Source: Woeseia sp. (GTDB taxonomy: Bacteria > Pseudomonadota > Gammaproteobacteria > Steroidobacterales > Woeseiaceae). From it: DNA of 14,264 nucleotides. The DNA lies in NCBI GenBank assembly GCA_018701055.1, contig JABIUH010000009.1, positions 1 to 14,264 on the forward strand, given 5' to 3'. The stretch's first letter is position 1, and each line of letters opens with the position of its first letter. Below are positions 1 to 7,427 of the stretch, in pieces. The notes beneath the pieces are model-generated. The model was not told the origin of the DNA, made no database searches, and worked only from the letters and a program-made list of their open reading frames with translations. The position numbers were made by a program, and so were the translations under genes.

Positions 1-78
1 CGGCCTCATTCCAGTCTGAACGATCAGACACCAAATGAGTTTTACGAGGGCATCAAACCGCTCTCACTGGCAGCCTAA
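1..78 (+). CDS. IS3-family transposase (OrfB/integrase), C-terminal end, partial
   Basis: Frame 1 is open from the window edge to a TAA at 76-78 and reads RPHSSLNDQTPNEFYEG followed by about eight more residues. The RPHSSL...TPxEF block is the hallmark of the extreme C-terminus of IS3-family DDE integrase/transposases, just after the last catalytic glutamate region. Only 25 residues lie in the window; the catalytic core is upstream. The protein would cut and join IS ends during copy-out/paste-in transposition. The match is seen directly and the family assignment is from knowledge of IS3 OrfB tails. Whether the upstream part is intact cannot be seen. Confidence 0.88.
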   Translation, partial: RPHSSLNDQTPNEFYEGIKPLSLAA

Positions 79-141
79 CAACAATGTCGGATTCCACCTT
101 AAAAACGCTGCCACGCTGTCCAACCATTGGGGTCCACTTCA
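1..141 (+). mobile_element. Right end of an IS3-family insertion sequence
   Basis: Downstream of the transposase stop, bases 117-141 end in GGGGTCCACTTCA. Read on the other strand this begins TGAAGTGGACCCC, a typical IS3-family terminal inverted repeat with the conserved 5'-TG...CA-3' tips. The most likely right boundary is therefore base 141, and the 3-5 bases from 142 (TCTCA) would be the target-site duplication. The left end and the other duplication copy lie outside the window, so the boundary is inferred from sequence form and distance from the stop (63 bases). Confidence 0.75.
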
Positions 142-503
142 TCTCATAGCAGTGCTATGCCACCGAACGGTTTCGAAATCCTTTCAAAACATTAGCTTGC
201 AAACGACCACGTCGATTCACAAATCCGATTCCTCTGGTTATGCCGCGTGGGTCAGATTTATTGGACACCATTCATGCCCATGAAGTTCGCAAACAAGTTT
301 GGGTTTTTTACGGCGCTGTTATGCGTATCGCGATTGCCAATAGGCTTGGTCTGGCATTTGATTGACGTCGCTGAATAGACGCGTCTTGCGGATAGACTCT
401 TAGTCCTCGACTTTGATTCCTCGCAAAATCAAACAAGAATTATTCGCCCGGAGACTAGCCGCGCACTGCTCCCGTATAGAATCGAAACTCTGTGCGAGGA
501 ACT
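142..503. other. Gene-poor stretch between the IS end and the sulfatase gene
   Basis: I see no convincing gene here. On the plus strand a frame is open from just after a TAG at 147-149 to a TGA at 363-365 (about 71 codons, in-frame ATG at 240), but it has no recognisable motif and no clear ribosome-binding site. An overlapping frame from 280 to 378 encodes a short hydrophobic peptide starting MKFANKFGFFTALL, also unrecognised. The first may be the broken tail of a gene hit by the IS; equally it may be chance. No clear terminator follows the sulfatase stop; only very short hairpins can be drawn. Confidence 0.5.
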
Positions 504-1826
504 CTATTTCGCGGTTTCTTTAGCACTCAACTGCCATTGATCCAAAGCCGATCGCAATCGATTGGCAATGTCCTGATGTTGAAAGTACTGATTGTCTCGC
601 TCGCCCGGACTTTCAGTCAGGTTAAACAGAAACTGTGAATTACCATGCTCAACAAACTTCCAGTTGCCCTCGCGAATCGCTCGCTGTTTCCCAAAATCAT
701 ACAGGTCTGCCTGCCAATATAATTTACGGCTCGGCGATGATTCGTCATTCTGTATTACTGGAAGAAGGCTAATTCCATCGAGCGGAGCCGCACTGGCAGA
801 CATACCGACAACGTCGAGTATCGTGGCCGTAATGTCCATCGCAATTCCGGGCAGTGACGATGTCTGATTTGCACTGATCATGCCAGGCAAGCGCATGATC
901 AGTGGCGTCCGGATGCCGCCCTCCCACAGATTCGCAAAACCGTGAAATAGCGGCGTTGAATCGACGAGATGCCGACCGCCATGGTCGTACGTATAAATGA
1001 CCAACGTGTTATCGGACAGCTTCTCTTCATCGAGTTTATTCAGCACCTCGCCAATGCCAACATCCATGCGCTCAACCATCTGGGCATAGTCAGACCGGCT
1101 CGCCTTGTTAACGTCCCAACCTTCGCCCCATTCTGACTCAGGAAGGCCCGGCGGTTGATATGGCGGCAACGCCGCGTTGTAGGCGAGCGTGAGGAAGAAC
1201 GGTCGATCACTGTTGCGACCAATGAAATCAACGGCCTCCTCAGTTAACAGATCGGTCAAATACCCATCGCGATGGATGAGCTGATTATTCTTGAAAAGTC
1301 CCGGCTCACCCTTGTCCGTTACATGGCTGTAGTAGCTAATGGTCCACATGTGATGACCGACGAATTCGTCAAACCCGTGTGCCATTGGTGTGAAGTCAGG
1401 CGCGGACCCGAGGTGCCACTTGCCGAATAACGCTGTCTGATATCCAGCGTCCTTAAGCCAGCGTGGCAGCGAAGGAATTGATGACGACAAGCCATCCGCT
1501 TCTGTGCGAATGTTGTTCTCGAACCCGATGCGAGCTGGGTACCGGCCGGTAAACAAAGCGGCACGTGCTGGACCACAAACCGGCGCGGCAGCGTAGAAAT
1601 TCGTCATCTTCACACCTTCTGCTGCGAGCCAATTCAGCGCAGGTGTTTGAATATCGGTCGCGCCATACGGTTCGATATCGCGATAACCCATATAGTCCGA
1701 AACGATAAGTACGATATTCGGTCTATCCTCCGTGTCTTGCGCAAGAGAATCGACCGTTAGTAAAACGCCTCCCATCAGAACCAACAAGCAGGGTAAATTA
1801 CAGATCGAGTATGGCAATGCTCTCAT
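504..1826 (-). CDS. Secreted arylsulfatase-like protein (type I sulfatase family) with altered active site
   Basis: 440 residues from the ATG at 1826, chosen because AGGAA (1834-1838) precedes it and a clear signal peptide starts there (MRALPYS, hydrophobic LLVLMGGVLLTV, cleavage near LAQ). Family evidence is strong: PVCGPARAALFTG (Cys84, Arg88) fits the signature whose Cys becomes formylglycine, GYQTALFGKWHLG gives Lys136/His138, and YDHGG gives Asp281/His282. The C-terminal REGNWKFVEHG block and the length are normal. Members hydrolyse sulfate esters in the periplasm or outside the cell after activation by a formylglycine-generating enzyme, not present here. Three usual residues look replaced: the second Asp of the N-terminal DD pair is Tyr45 (VSDYMG), the His of PHxP is Leu220 (NAALPPYQPP), and the Lys of GGKGTLxEGG is Phe297 (HGFANLWEGG). 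It lies 31 bases after the DUF6152 gene, probably in one operon. Activity is therefore uncertain; family membership is not. Confidence 0.9.
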   Translation of the reverse strand: MRALPYSICNLPCLLVLMGGVLLTVDSLAQDTEDRPNIVLIVSDYMGYRDIEPYGATDIQTPALNWLAAEGVKMTNFYAAAPVCGPARAALFTGRYPARIGFENNIRTEADGLSSSIPSLPRWLKDAGYQTALFGKWHLGSAPDFTPMAHGFDEFVGHHMWTISYYSHVTDKGEPGLFKNNQLIHRDGYLTDLLTEEAVDFIGRNSDRPFFLTLAYNAALPPYQPPGLPESEWGEGWDVNKASRSDYAQMVERMDVGIGEVLNKLDEEKLSDNTLVIYTYDHGGRHLVDSTPLFHGFANLWEGGIRTPLIMRLPGMISANQTSSLPGIAMDITATILDVVGMSASAAPLDGISLLPVIQNDESSPSRKLYWQADLYDFGKQRAIREGNWKFVEHGNSQFLFNLTESPGERDNQYFQHQDIANRLRSALDQWQLSAKETAK

Positions 1827-1857
1827 GGCACTTTTCCTATTGTACTTTCGCGCGTGA

Positions 1858-2994
1858 CTATTGACGGAAATGCTCCTCGATGCGATTGGTTTCAAGAAGA
1901 TCACGATAGTGACCATCAGGGTCACACGGTGCCGGCTCGATTACTTCAATCGAATCACTGCGAATGGAACCACGTTGCCTAACCAATGGCTTCGTGTAGT
2001 AAGAATCGAAAATCGTCAACGTGCGATCCATCGACAATGGGTCGCTACCCAATTCCCAGCGCTCAACGACCCGCGTATCCCGTCCCGACATGGGCAATAA
2101 CGAACCATCCAGTGTCCCAGGCGATAGGTGCGTCGTCTCCACCACAAGTACGTCGCCTTCCCAGTGACCGGTAGAAAACCCCATTGAACTTGGAGGAAGA
2201 TCACTTGCCGCCTTACGTCCATCCATCCAGATTCGGCGCGGCGTATTATTTTGCACGTGTAAGACCACGTAGTGACTGCCGGCATCGACAATATCCATTG
2301 GATACGGTGACCCAAAGATTCGTGGTAGACCGAGAGGCATGCACCTCAGCACATCATCTTGCCACGATTCCGTAGCGTCAAAAACACGTTTGCCTTCCGC
2401 CGAAAAAGGCGTCGGTTTTGGCTCAAGGTCATCGACTGTCAGACGAAACTTGTGAAAGTTGCTCCAGGGTCCGCTGATATCGAAAGGATGATCCGGATTG
2501 ACCTGTGCGTAGGTATAAATGTTTTCCGGACCGTCCGTCACGCGATTGCGCTCATTCGCATCGCGAATTGCACCGCCAGACAATACCTCGGAGCCATCGG
2601 ATTTTTCGACACCACGCATGAAGAGTTTTTTAGTGTCGTTGTGTCCGAGATCACCCCAAATTCGAACCAATTCGCCCACCTTCAGCGTTTCAGCCGTCCA
2701 TCCGGCTCTTCTCAAACTAATCAAACTGGATGTCTGCACATCCCAAACATCGACCGAGCCATCGCTCGACTCAACCTCAAGTCGATAACGAGCGTGCGGA
2801 TTCTTATACCAAACCTCAACAATTTTTCCGCTGATTTCACCACGCCTGGATTTATCGAATTCGGCCGGAAATGAGTGGTGGGCAATAGCTGGCACACTAG
2901 TGACGGAGAGCAACAACACAAGGAGACAGTGACGTCGCGCCCTGACATCACAGAAAACACTCAATATCGAGCGAACTAGTGTTGAATTTCGCAT
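1858..2994 (-). CDS. Exported DUF6152-family protein with C-terminal beta-rich domain
   Basis: 378 residues from the ATG at 2994. An upstream GTG/TTG-type extension is possible but would precede the signal peptide; GGGGTGG about 9 bases upstream is a plausible ribosome-binding site. The n-region is long and basic, then CLLVLLLSVTSVPAIA with cleavage before HHSFPAEFD. The AHHSF start, the following NPHARYRLEV and the WDVQTSSLISLRRAGW segment are typical of DUF6152, a small exported domain of unknown function (about residues 40-140). The C-terminal two thirds (FDISGPW, RIWMDGR, GHWEGDVLVVETT, VVERWEL) form a second module often fused to it in gammaproteobacteria, also without known biochemistry. 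The stop is followed after 31 bases by the sulfatase start, so the two are probably co-transcribed and act in the periplasm. I know no catalytic motif for this family and propose no reaction. Confidence 0.85.
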   Translation of the reverse strand: MRNSTLVRSILSVFCDVRARRHCLLVLLLSVTSVPAIAHHSFPAEFDKSRRGEISGKIVEVWYKNPHARYRLEVESSDGSVDVWDVQTSSLISLRRAGWTAETLKVGELVRIWGDLGHNDTKKLFMRGVEKSDGSEVLSGGAIRDANERNRVTDGPENIYTYAQVNPDHPFDISGPWSNFHKFRLTVDDLEPKPTPFSAEGKRVFDATESWQDDVLRCMPLGLPRIFGSPYPMDIVDAGSHYVVLHVQNNTPRRIWMDGRKAASDLPPSSMGFSTGHWEGDVLVVETTHLSPGTLDGSLLPMSGRDTRVVERWELGSDPLSMDRTLTIFDSYYTKPLVRQRGSIRSDSIEVIEPAPCDPDGHYRDLLETNRIEEHFRQ

Positions 2995-3092
2995 TGATCG
3001 ACCACCCCGTCGGAATCTGGCAAGACATCCAATGTTATACCGGACTATGCGACAAATAGTCATCGTCGGATATCGGCAGTTATACTCAGCCG
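2995..3092. promoter_or_regulatory. Divergent promoter region (candidate -10 boxes only)
   Basis: This 98-base gap separates the minus-strand DUF6152/sulfatase operon from the plus-strand lipoprotein gene, so both promoters should lie here. TATACT at 3081-3086 resembles a sigma-70 -10 box but is only 6 bases from the ATG at 3093, which would give a nearly leaderless message. On the minus strand, TATAAC (complement of 3034-3039) is a similar candidate. GTTATAC occurs twice (3034-3040 and 3079-3085). I see no good -35 box for either, so this is positional inference with weak sequence support. Confidence 0.3.
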
Positions 3093-4400
3093 ATGGAATC
3101 TACGAATTCATCGCTGTTCTCAACCTGTATCGGCATTGCATGCGTGTTCGGACTCGGCGCCTGTGCGCAGACAACGACGTTATCCGACGCCTCATCACAA
3201 CCCACCGCAAAACCTTATGAACTTATTTATCGCTTAAAGATTGAGCCGGACCAACAGTCGGCGACGGCAAGCATTCACGTTAGCAGCGAAAGCAGGACCC
3301 TTCGAGAACTGCAATTTACGATAGACCCGAGTCGACATACCGAATTCGACGGTGACGGCGAACTAACCACTGAAAATAACCGATTGGTGTGGCAGCCACC
3401 GCGCCGTGGCGGCACCCTCTCGTATCGGGTCACCGTCCCGCAGCGCAGACAGAACGGCGCCTTTGATGCACGCCAGACGGATGAGTGGGCATTGTTTCGT
3501 ATCGGCGATATATTCCCACCGGTCCGGACACGGACCTCAGCGGGCGCGACGAGTGTCGCCCGACTTGAACTTGAGCTTCCCGACGGCTGGTCTGCACTCA
3601 CCTCCTATCTCTCCGGCGATAGCAAATATTCGTTTCCGTTTGATAATCCAACACGAAACTTCGATCGACCCAGCGGTTGGGTACTCGTGGGTAATATTGG
3701 AGTGCGTCGTGGAAAGATTGCAGAGACGCGTGTCGCGATCGGCTCGCCTGTTGGTGAGAATGTCCACCGTATGGACATCATGGCGTATTTGAATTGGACC
3801 TTGCCCGAGCTGCGCCGCATTTTTCCAACGCTCGATGAACGACTGGTAATCGTGAGCGCTGGCGACCCCATGTGGCGTGGCGGATTGTCAGGCCCAAATT
3901 CACTTTATATTCATGCGGATCGTCCACTAATCAGCGAAAATGGAACGAGTACGCTTCTGCATGAACTCGTGCACGTCGCGATGGGAGTCTCCGGCTCGGC
4001 GCATGATGATTGGCTGGTAGAAGGTTTGGCGGAGTACTACTCCATAAAGATATTACGCACGACCGAAACATTGAGCATTAGACGAAGAGATCTCGCTCTA
4101 TTAAATCTGAAAGAATGGGGAAATGACGTCGACGATCTTTTCGTGAAGCGATCATCGGGGGCCGTCACGGCACGCGCAACAACATTACTAGCGGAACTGG
4201 ATGTGCATATTATCGGAGAAACCAGAGGTCGTCGTAGTCTCGACGACGTCGTATTGTCGATGATTGAGAATAAACAAACGTACAGCTACCGCTCGTTGTG
4301 TATCGCCGCAAATAAACTAGTGCGAACATCCGTCCCGATGCTAGCCCCCCCCATGGTGCCCGGCGCTCCCATGGAATCGGTCTGCTCAATAAGCAATTAG
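3093..4400 (+). CDS. Putative zinc metalloprotease lipoprotein (gluzincin/peptidase MA-like)
   Basis: 435 residues. The N-terminus has a lipoprotein signal ending FGLGAC, so Cys24 would be lipidated; Ala-Gln follow, arguing for outer-membrane sorting. Residues about 40-220 look beta-rich, with no motif I know. The C-terminal half carries HELVH (His290, Glu291, His294) and then WLVEGLAEYY (Glu310). HExxH with a downstream WxxEGxAxY is the zinc site and general base of gluzincin peptidases (M1, M61 and peptidase-MA groups). Here only 15 residues separate the second His from the third-ligand Glu, against 18 in classic M1 enzymes. Eight consecutive C (4345-4352) lie near the 3' end. The gene ends inside the convergent CapA-like gene: the two stops overlap by 4 bases. 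The start lacks a strong Shine-Dalgarno sequence. The metalloprotease fold call is firm; its substrate is unknown. Confidence 0.8.
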   Translation: MESTNSSLFSTCIGIACVFGLGACAQTTTLSDASSQPTAKPYELIYRLKIEPDQQSATASIHVSSESRTLRELQFTIDPSRHTEFDGDGELTTENNRLVWQPPRRGGTLSYRVTVPQRRQNGAFDARQTDEWALFRIGDIFPPVRTRTSAGATSVARLELELPDGWSALTSYLSGDSKYSFPFDNPTRNFDRPSGWVLVGNIGVRRGKIAETRVAIGSPVGENVHRMDIMAYLNWTLPELRRIFPTLDERLVIVSAGDPMWRGGLSGPNSLYIHADRPLISENGTSTLLHELVHVAMGVSGSAHDDWLVEGLAEYYSIKILRTTETLSIRRRDLALLNLKEWGNDVDDLFVKRSSGAVTARATTLLAELDVHIIGETRGRRSLDDVVLSMIENKQTYSYRSLCIAANKLVRTSVPMLAPPMVPGAPMESVCSISN

Positions 4401-5605
4401 TTGGGCTGCACTTCGCCATACCAACCGTTCACTTCGATTTTAGTGCCAAAATCTGCCGATAGATCCACAATTGTTTTCAATATCCTTTCGCTATCTTCGC
4501 CACGAGCCAAACTCGGCGAACCGGTTCGTGGGCCGGTCATTTCTGATGCAACCGGGACTAGCTGAATCTTTGAAATTTGTTTGTCGCGTATCGTCATCCG
4601 TGCCACGATCGTATCGAATTCCTCTCGGACATCCTGCTGCTGGTCGCGATTCCAATGTATTTCCGGAATATCTGTCGTTCGATATTGATAGATGAAATCG
4701 CCCAGACTATAAAAAATCGGCTTTCCCTTGTACATCTCAATGCCGCGTAAAACATGCGGCCCTGAGCCTAGGATCGCATCGGCACCCGCGTCGATCGCCC
4801 GCCTCAGCATAAGCTGTTGGTGGGGAGGTACCTTATTCGGTAGTGAATACGCCCTAGAATGCGATACCCAGTGAAGATGGTAGGCAACTAAAACGATGTC
4901 GGCATTGCGTTTAGCTGTGGCGATTGCGTCTTCCATCGCACGTACATCGGAAGCCAGTGGCGCTGGAACGCCCCGCCCGTCAATTCCATCATTACCGTCT
5001 AGGAAAACGCGGGGTGCATTGATGACGCTGATCGAAGGTTCGTTGGGATCGGCCTTGTCCCAGTCCGCCCCCGACATGAAAGACAGAAGTGCAATGCGCG
5101 TACGGCCCACTTGTTTGTAGACGGGCGCCTGCGCATCGGCCAAGGTTTTCCCGCCGCCAGCAAAAGCGATACCGCTCTGGCGAAGGATTCTCATATCGTC
5201 AAGCAATCCTTCGGGACCGTAGTCGAATGCATGATTATTTGCGATACCTACCAGGTTAATACCCAGTTTGAGAATCTCCCAGCCGAAGTCACGTCCTCGG
5301 CGGAAGTTGTACACGCCTTTTTGCAACTCCGGTTTTTCGTTGAGCGACATCTCCAGATTGCCAAAGCCGATATCAGATGCCTCGATAATGCGATACAGGT
5401 TTTGATAGGGCGAGTCTTCGATTCCGGTTATTTCCCGGTTGAAGATCATGTCACCGACTGCCGTCAGAACAATATCGCCGTCGTTGGTTTCCACCAGGTC
5501 GTCGACCCGTTGCTCCCAATTGATCCTTTGTGAGAAAGCGACGTTGCTCGATAGACAGAAACAAAGAAAAGTGAGAATTATTGCTCGCGCCCAAATGATG
5601 CCCAT
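4397..5605 (-). CDS. Secreted CapA-family protein (PGA_cap metallophosphatase-like fold)
   Basis: 402 residues from the ATG at 5605, which has an excellent AAGGAGA 6 bases upstream; a GTG six codons earlier lacks this. MGIIWARAIILTFLCFCLSSNVAFS is a signal peptide. Family motifs occur in order: TAVGDMIFNR, IGFGNLEMSL, GIANNHAFDYG, VAYHLHW, GADAILGSGPHVLRG and FYSLGDFIYQ. These are the metal-site and core blocks of the CapA/PGA_cap domain, related to calcineurin-like phosphoesterases. CapA in Bacillus takes part in poly-gamma-glutamate export, but no CapB/CapC ligase genes lie nearby, so a capsule role is not supported. Stand-alone secreted homologues are common and mostly uncharacterised. It converges on the lipoprotein gene with overlapping stops. 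The usual distal helper residues look intact, so an active exported hydrolase is plausible. Confidence 0.88.
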   Translation of the reverse strand: MGIIWARAIILTFLCFCLSSNVAFSQRINWEQRVDDLVETNDGDIVLTAVGDMIFNREITGIEDSPYQNLYRIIEASDIGFGNLEMSLNEKPELQKGVYNFRRGRDFGWEILKLGINLVGIANNHAFDYGPEGLLDDMRILRQSGIAFAGGGKTLADAQAPVYKQVGRTRIALLSFMSGADWDKADPNEPSISVINAPRVFLDGNDGIDGRGVPAPLASDVRAMEDAIATAKRNADIVLVAYHLHWVSHSRAYSLPNKVPPHQQLMLRRAIDAGADAILGSGPHVLRGIEMYKGKPIFYSLGDFIYQYRTTDIPEIHWNRDQQQDVREEFDTIVARMTIRDKQISKIQLVPVASEMTGPRTGSPSLARGEDSERILKTIVDLSADFGTKIEVNGWYGEVQPN

Positions 5606-5720
5606 TATTCTCTCCTTGGCCACTAATTATTAATTTGCCCTCCGGACTCTACCACCTCATTGACCGCACCGCTTCTGGGTTTGAAGAAGATGTGACGTCA
5701 TTTCGGAACCAGACGCCACC

Positions 5721-5830
5721 ATTAATCAGCATTAATCAGGACACCCATAATTAATCCGGACACCCATGATTGCTGTCGACAATGTAGACTATTTTGGTGG
5801 GTGTCCTTATTTCGTTGTTCTTATTTCGTT
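5721..5830. repeat. Cluster of short direct and inverted repeats (GGACACCCAT family)
   Basis: Between the CapA-like and isochorismatase genes, ATTAATCAG occurs at 5721-5729 and 5731-5739, with a variant ATTAATCCGG at 5750-5759. GGACACCCAT occurs at 5739-5748 and 5758-5767. Its reverse complement lies at 5798-5807: AGGACACCCA (5738-5747) and TGGGTGTCCT (5798-5807) are a perfect 10-base inverted repeat. CTTATTTCGTT is then repeated at 5806-5816 and 5820-5830. The layout resembles a REP-like or small non-autonomous element. The repeats are seen directly; the mobile-element interpretation is inference. Confidence 0.6.
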
Positions 5831-5870
5831 TTCTGACCACCGAAATCTCTCCGAGTGATAAAATGCCAGC

Positions 5871-6500
5871 ATGGTAGACAAGCAACACACGAAACGAAAG
5901 CTGATCGAAGGTCGTCCCGCGCTTATTGTTGTGGATATTCAGGCAGGAAGTTTCGTCGAAAAAGACGACCCGGCGATTCCCCACATGCCAGGCCATGCCG
6001 AGAGGGTCGCAAAGGCCCGAATCGCAATTGATAAAGCGCGATTGCACGGCATCCCGGTCATTTTCATTCAAGAAGTACATCGTCCTGATCTCGTTGATTT
6101 TGGACGTGAATTGGATGGCAGTGAAGAAATACATTGTCTGGAAAATGATCCGGAGACGGAGATTGCCGCCGCGCAAATGGATTATCGACCAACAGACTAT
6201 TTGATTAGGAAACGGCGCTACTCCGCATTCTTCGGTACCGACTTCGAAATCTTGTTGCGCGGTTTGAAGATTGACACGCTGCTTTTATGTGGCGGTTTGA
6301 CGGACGTATGTGTCCACTACACATTTGTTGATGGACACCAGTCGGATTATTTCTGTCGCGTCATTGAAGATTGTGTCGCCGGATCCTCTGAAAAAGCACA
6401 CGGAGCAGCACTACGCGCTATGGAATACCTGCAGACAGGGGCACGCCGTTCGCTTGACGAAGTATTGGATGCGATGGAAGCGAGCGAATACCGGAAATAG
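5871..6500 (+). CDS. Isochorismatase-family (cysteine) hydrolase
   Basis: 209 residues, typical of the family. The catalytic triad is visible: Asp22 in ALIVVDIQ, Lys114 in LIRKRRYSAFFGTDFE, and Cys147 in LLCGGLTDVCVHYT. The YSAFxGTxLE-like and GxxTDxCVxxT blocks are standard for cysteine hydrolases acting on amides or vinyl ethers, such as N-carbamoylsarcosine amidase, nicotinamidase and isochorismatase relatives. There is no aryl-carrier domain and no siderophore gene nearby, so isochorismate itself is an unlikely substrate. No signal peptide is present, so it acts in the cytoplasm. The PhyH-like gene starts 7 bases after its stop, implying co-transcription and probably a shared substrate path. 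The ATG has only a weak ribosome-binding site. The triad is seen; the substrate is unknown. Confidence 0.9.
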   Translation: MVDKQHTKRKLIEGRPALIVVDIQAGSFVEKDDPAIPHMPGHAERVAKARIAIDKARLHGIPVIFIQEVHRPDLVDFGRELDGSEEIHCLENDPETEIAAAQMDYRPTDYLIRKRRYSAFFGTDFEILLRGLKIDTLLLCGGLTDVCVHYTFVDGHQSDYFCRVIEDCVAGSSEKAHGAALRAMEYLQTGARRSLDEVLDAMEASEYRK

Positions 6501-6507
6501 AAGTCAG

Positions 6508-7308
6508 ATGAAGGACACTAACTCAACTACCGATTCTCCCGTGCCGCATGAGCAGGTCGACCAACTGACCTCCGACGGCTTCTTGCTGCTGAAACATTTC
6601 GACGACAGTCAATTGGTGGCATCCGTACTGGCGGTGTCCGAGCGAAGAGCTCAAGCAATACGCGATGCGCTTGGGGGCAGAGATATTGGAATTGGCAGCG
6701 CGGCAGGTTTTGAGGAAATTGTGCAACGTTCCCCTGGGCGATGGGACGTGCCAATTTCAATGGCAGAATTCGGGCTCAACGACTGCGACCTTCCGTGGTG
6801 GTCGCTAATCACCACCGTGCTTGGTGAAGACGCTGAGCACTCTTTCAGTGGGGTTGTTTCGTCGGAACCGTCGTCCCCCGCACAATTTTGGCATACGGAT
6901 TCTCCTCACCTCGCCGCAGAGCACCTTGGCCCGCATGCCATTAACGTCATGATGGCGTTGCATGACGTACCCATGGAGATGGGGCCGACAGAGTGCGCGC
7001 GTGGATCACACTTTCTGACCAACCACTTGAGCAATCCTGCCCTCAAAATAGATGAATTGGTTTATCAACACTTGAGCACGACGCCAGCATTATTGGCCAA
7101 AGATACGGACCATCATGAACCCGAACGTTCTGCAAAATCGCTGGCTGCTGGCACCTGCCTGATATTCGACGATCGACTCCTGCATCGCGGACTCGCCAAC
7201 CGGTCGAAACTGACTCGACACATGGCCTACTTTTCGTATCGCCAAAAAGGATACGTCGGAAATACGCATTTTGAAGCGCAGCGATCAGTATTTGATGCAG
7301 CGGATTGA
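6508..7308 (+). CDS. Phytanoyl-CoA dioxygenase (PhyH)-family Fe(II)/2-oxoglutarate oxygenase
   Basis: 266 residues from the ATG at 6508, preferred because it sits 7 bases after the isochorismatase stop and begins the PhyH-like N-terminus (QLTSDGFLLLKHF). A frame-open extension upstream would overlap the previous gene by far. The iron facial triad is visible: His129 and Asp131 in FWHTDSPHL, then His226 in DDRLLHRGLANRS, with Arg232 or Arg237 the likely 2-oxoglutarate ligand. MGPTECARGSHF is the family's conserved loop between them. Bacterial members hydroxylate or halogenate small molecules or amino-acid derivatives in the cytoplasm; human PhyH acts on phytanoyl-CoA. Paired with the hydrolase, a two-step conversion of one metabolite is a reasonable inference, but no substrate can be named. 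Confidence 0.87.
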   Translation: MKDTNSTTDSPVPHEQVDQLTSDGFLLLKHFDDSQLVASVLAVSERRAQAIRDALGGRDIGIGSAAGFEEIVQRSPGRWDVPISMAEFGLNDCDLPWWSLITTVLGEDAEHSFSGVVSSEPSSPAQFWHTDSPHLAAEHLGPHAINVMMALHDVPMEMGPTECARGSHFLTNHLSNPALKIDELVYQHLSTTPALLAKDTDHHEPERSAKSLAAGTCLIFDDRLLHRGLANRSKLTRHMAYFSYRQKGYVGNTHFEAQRSVFDAAD

Positions 7309-7427
7309 CCAGGCAGCAGGTCTCACCCAAGCCCGAGGGATTAGAGGATTCGTGCCTCCGCTATTACCGTACACTCCATTGATGAAACACGAGGCCGGTA
7401 ATCCAATTTTCCCGTGAAGGATTGAAC

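Noticed and set aside
35..283. Plus-strand 82-codon open frame at the IS end
   Set aside because: It overlaps the transposase tail in another frame and crosses the IS boundary; no motif and no ribosome-binding site.
280..378. Small hydrophobic peptide frame starting MKFANKFGFFTALL
   Set aside because: It resembles a signal peptide but stops after 32 codons with no mature part; no clear ribosome-binding site. Not counted as a gene.
2359..2874. 171-codon plus-strand frame opposite the DUF6152 gene
   Set aside because: It is antisense to a well-supported gene, has no motif or start signal, and its composition fits a shadow frame.
4397..5605. Poly-gamma-glutamate capsule locus
   Set aside because: Only a CapA-like gene is present; no CapB, CapC or CapD-type genes in the neighbourhood.
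5693..5700. TGACGTCA palindrome as an operator
   Set aside because: A lone 8-base palindrome with non-symmetrical flanks is expected by chance; no partner site seen.
5751..6176. Minus-strand frame antisense to the isochorismatase gene
   Set aside because: The sense strand encodes an intact catalytic triad; the antisense frame has no recognisable domain.
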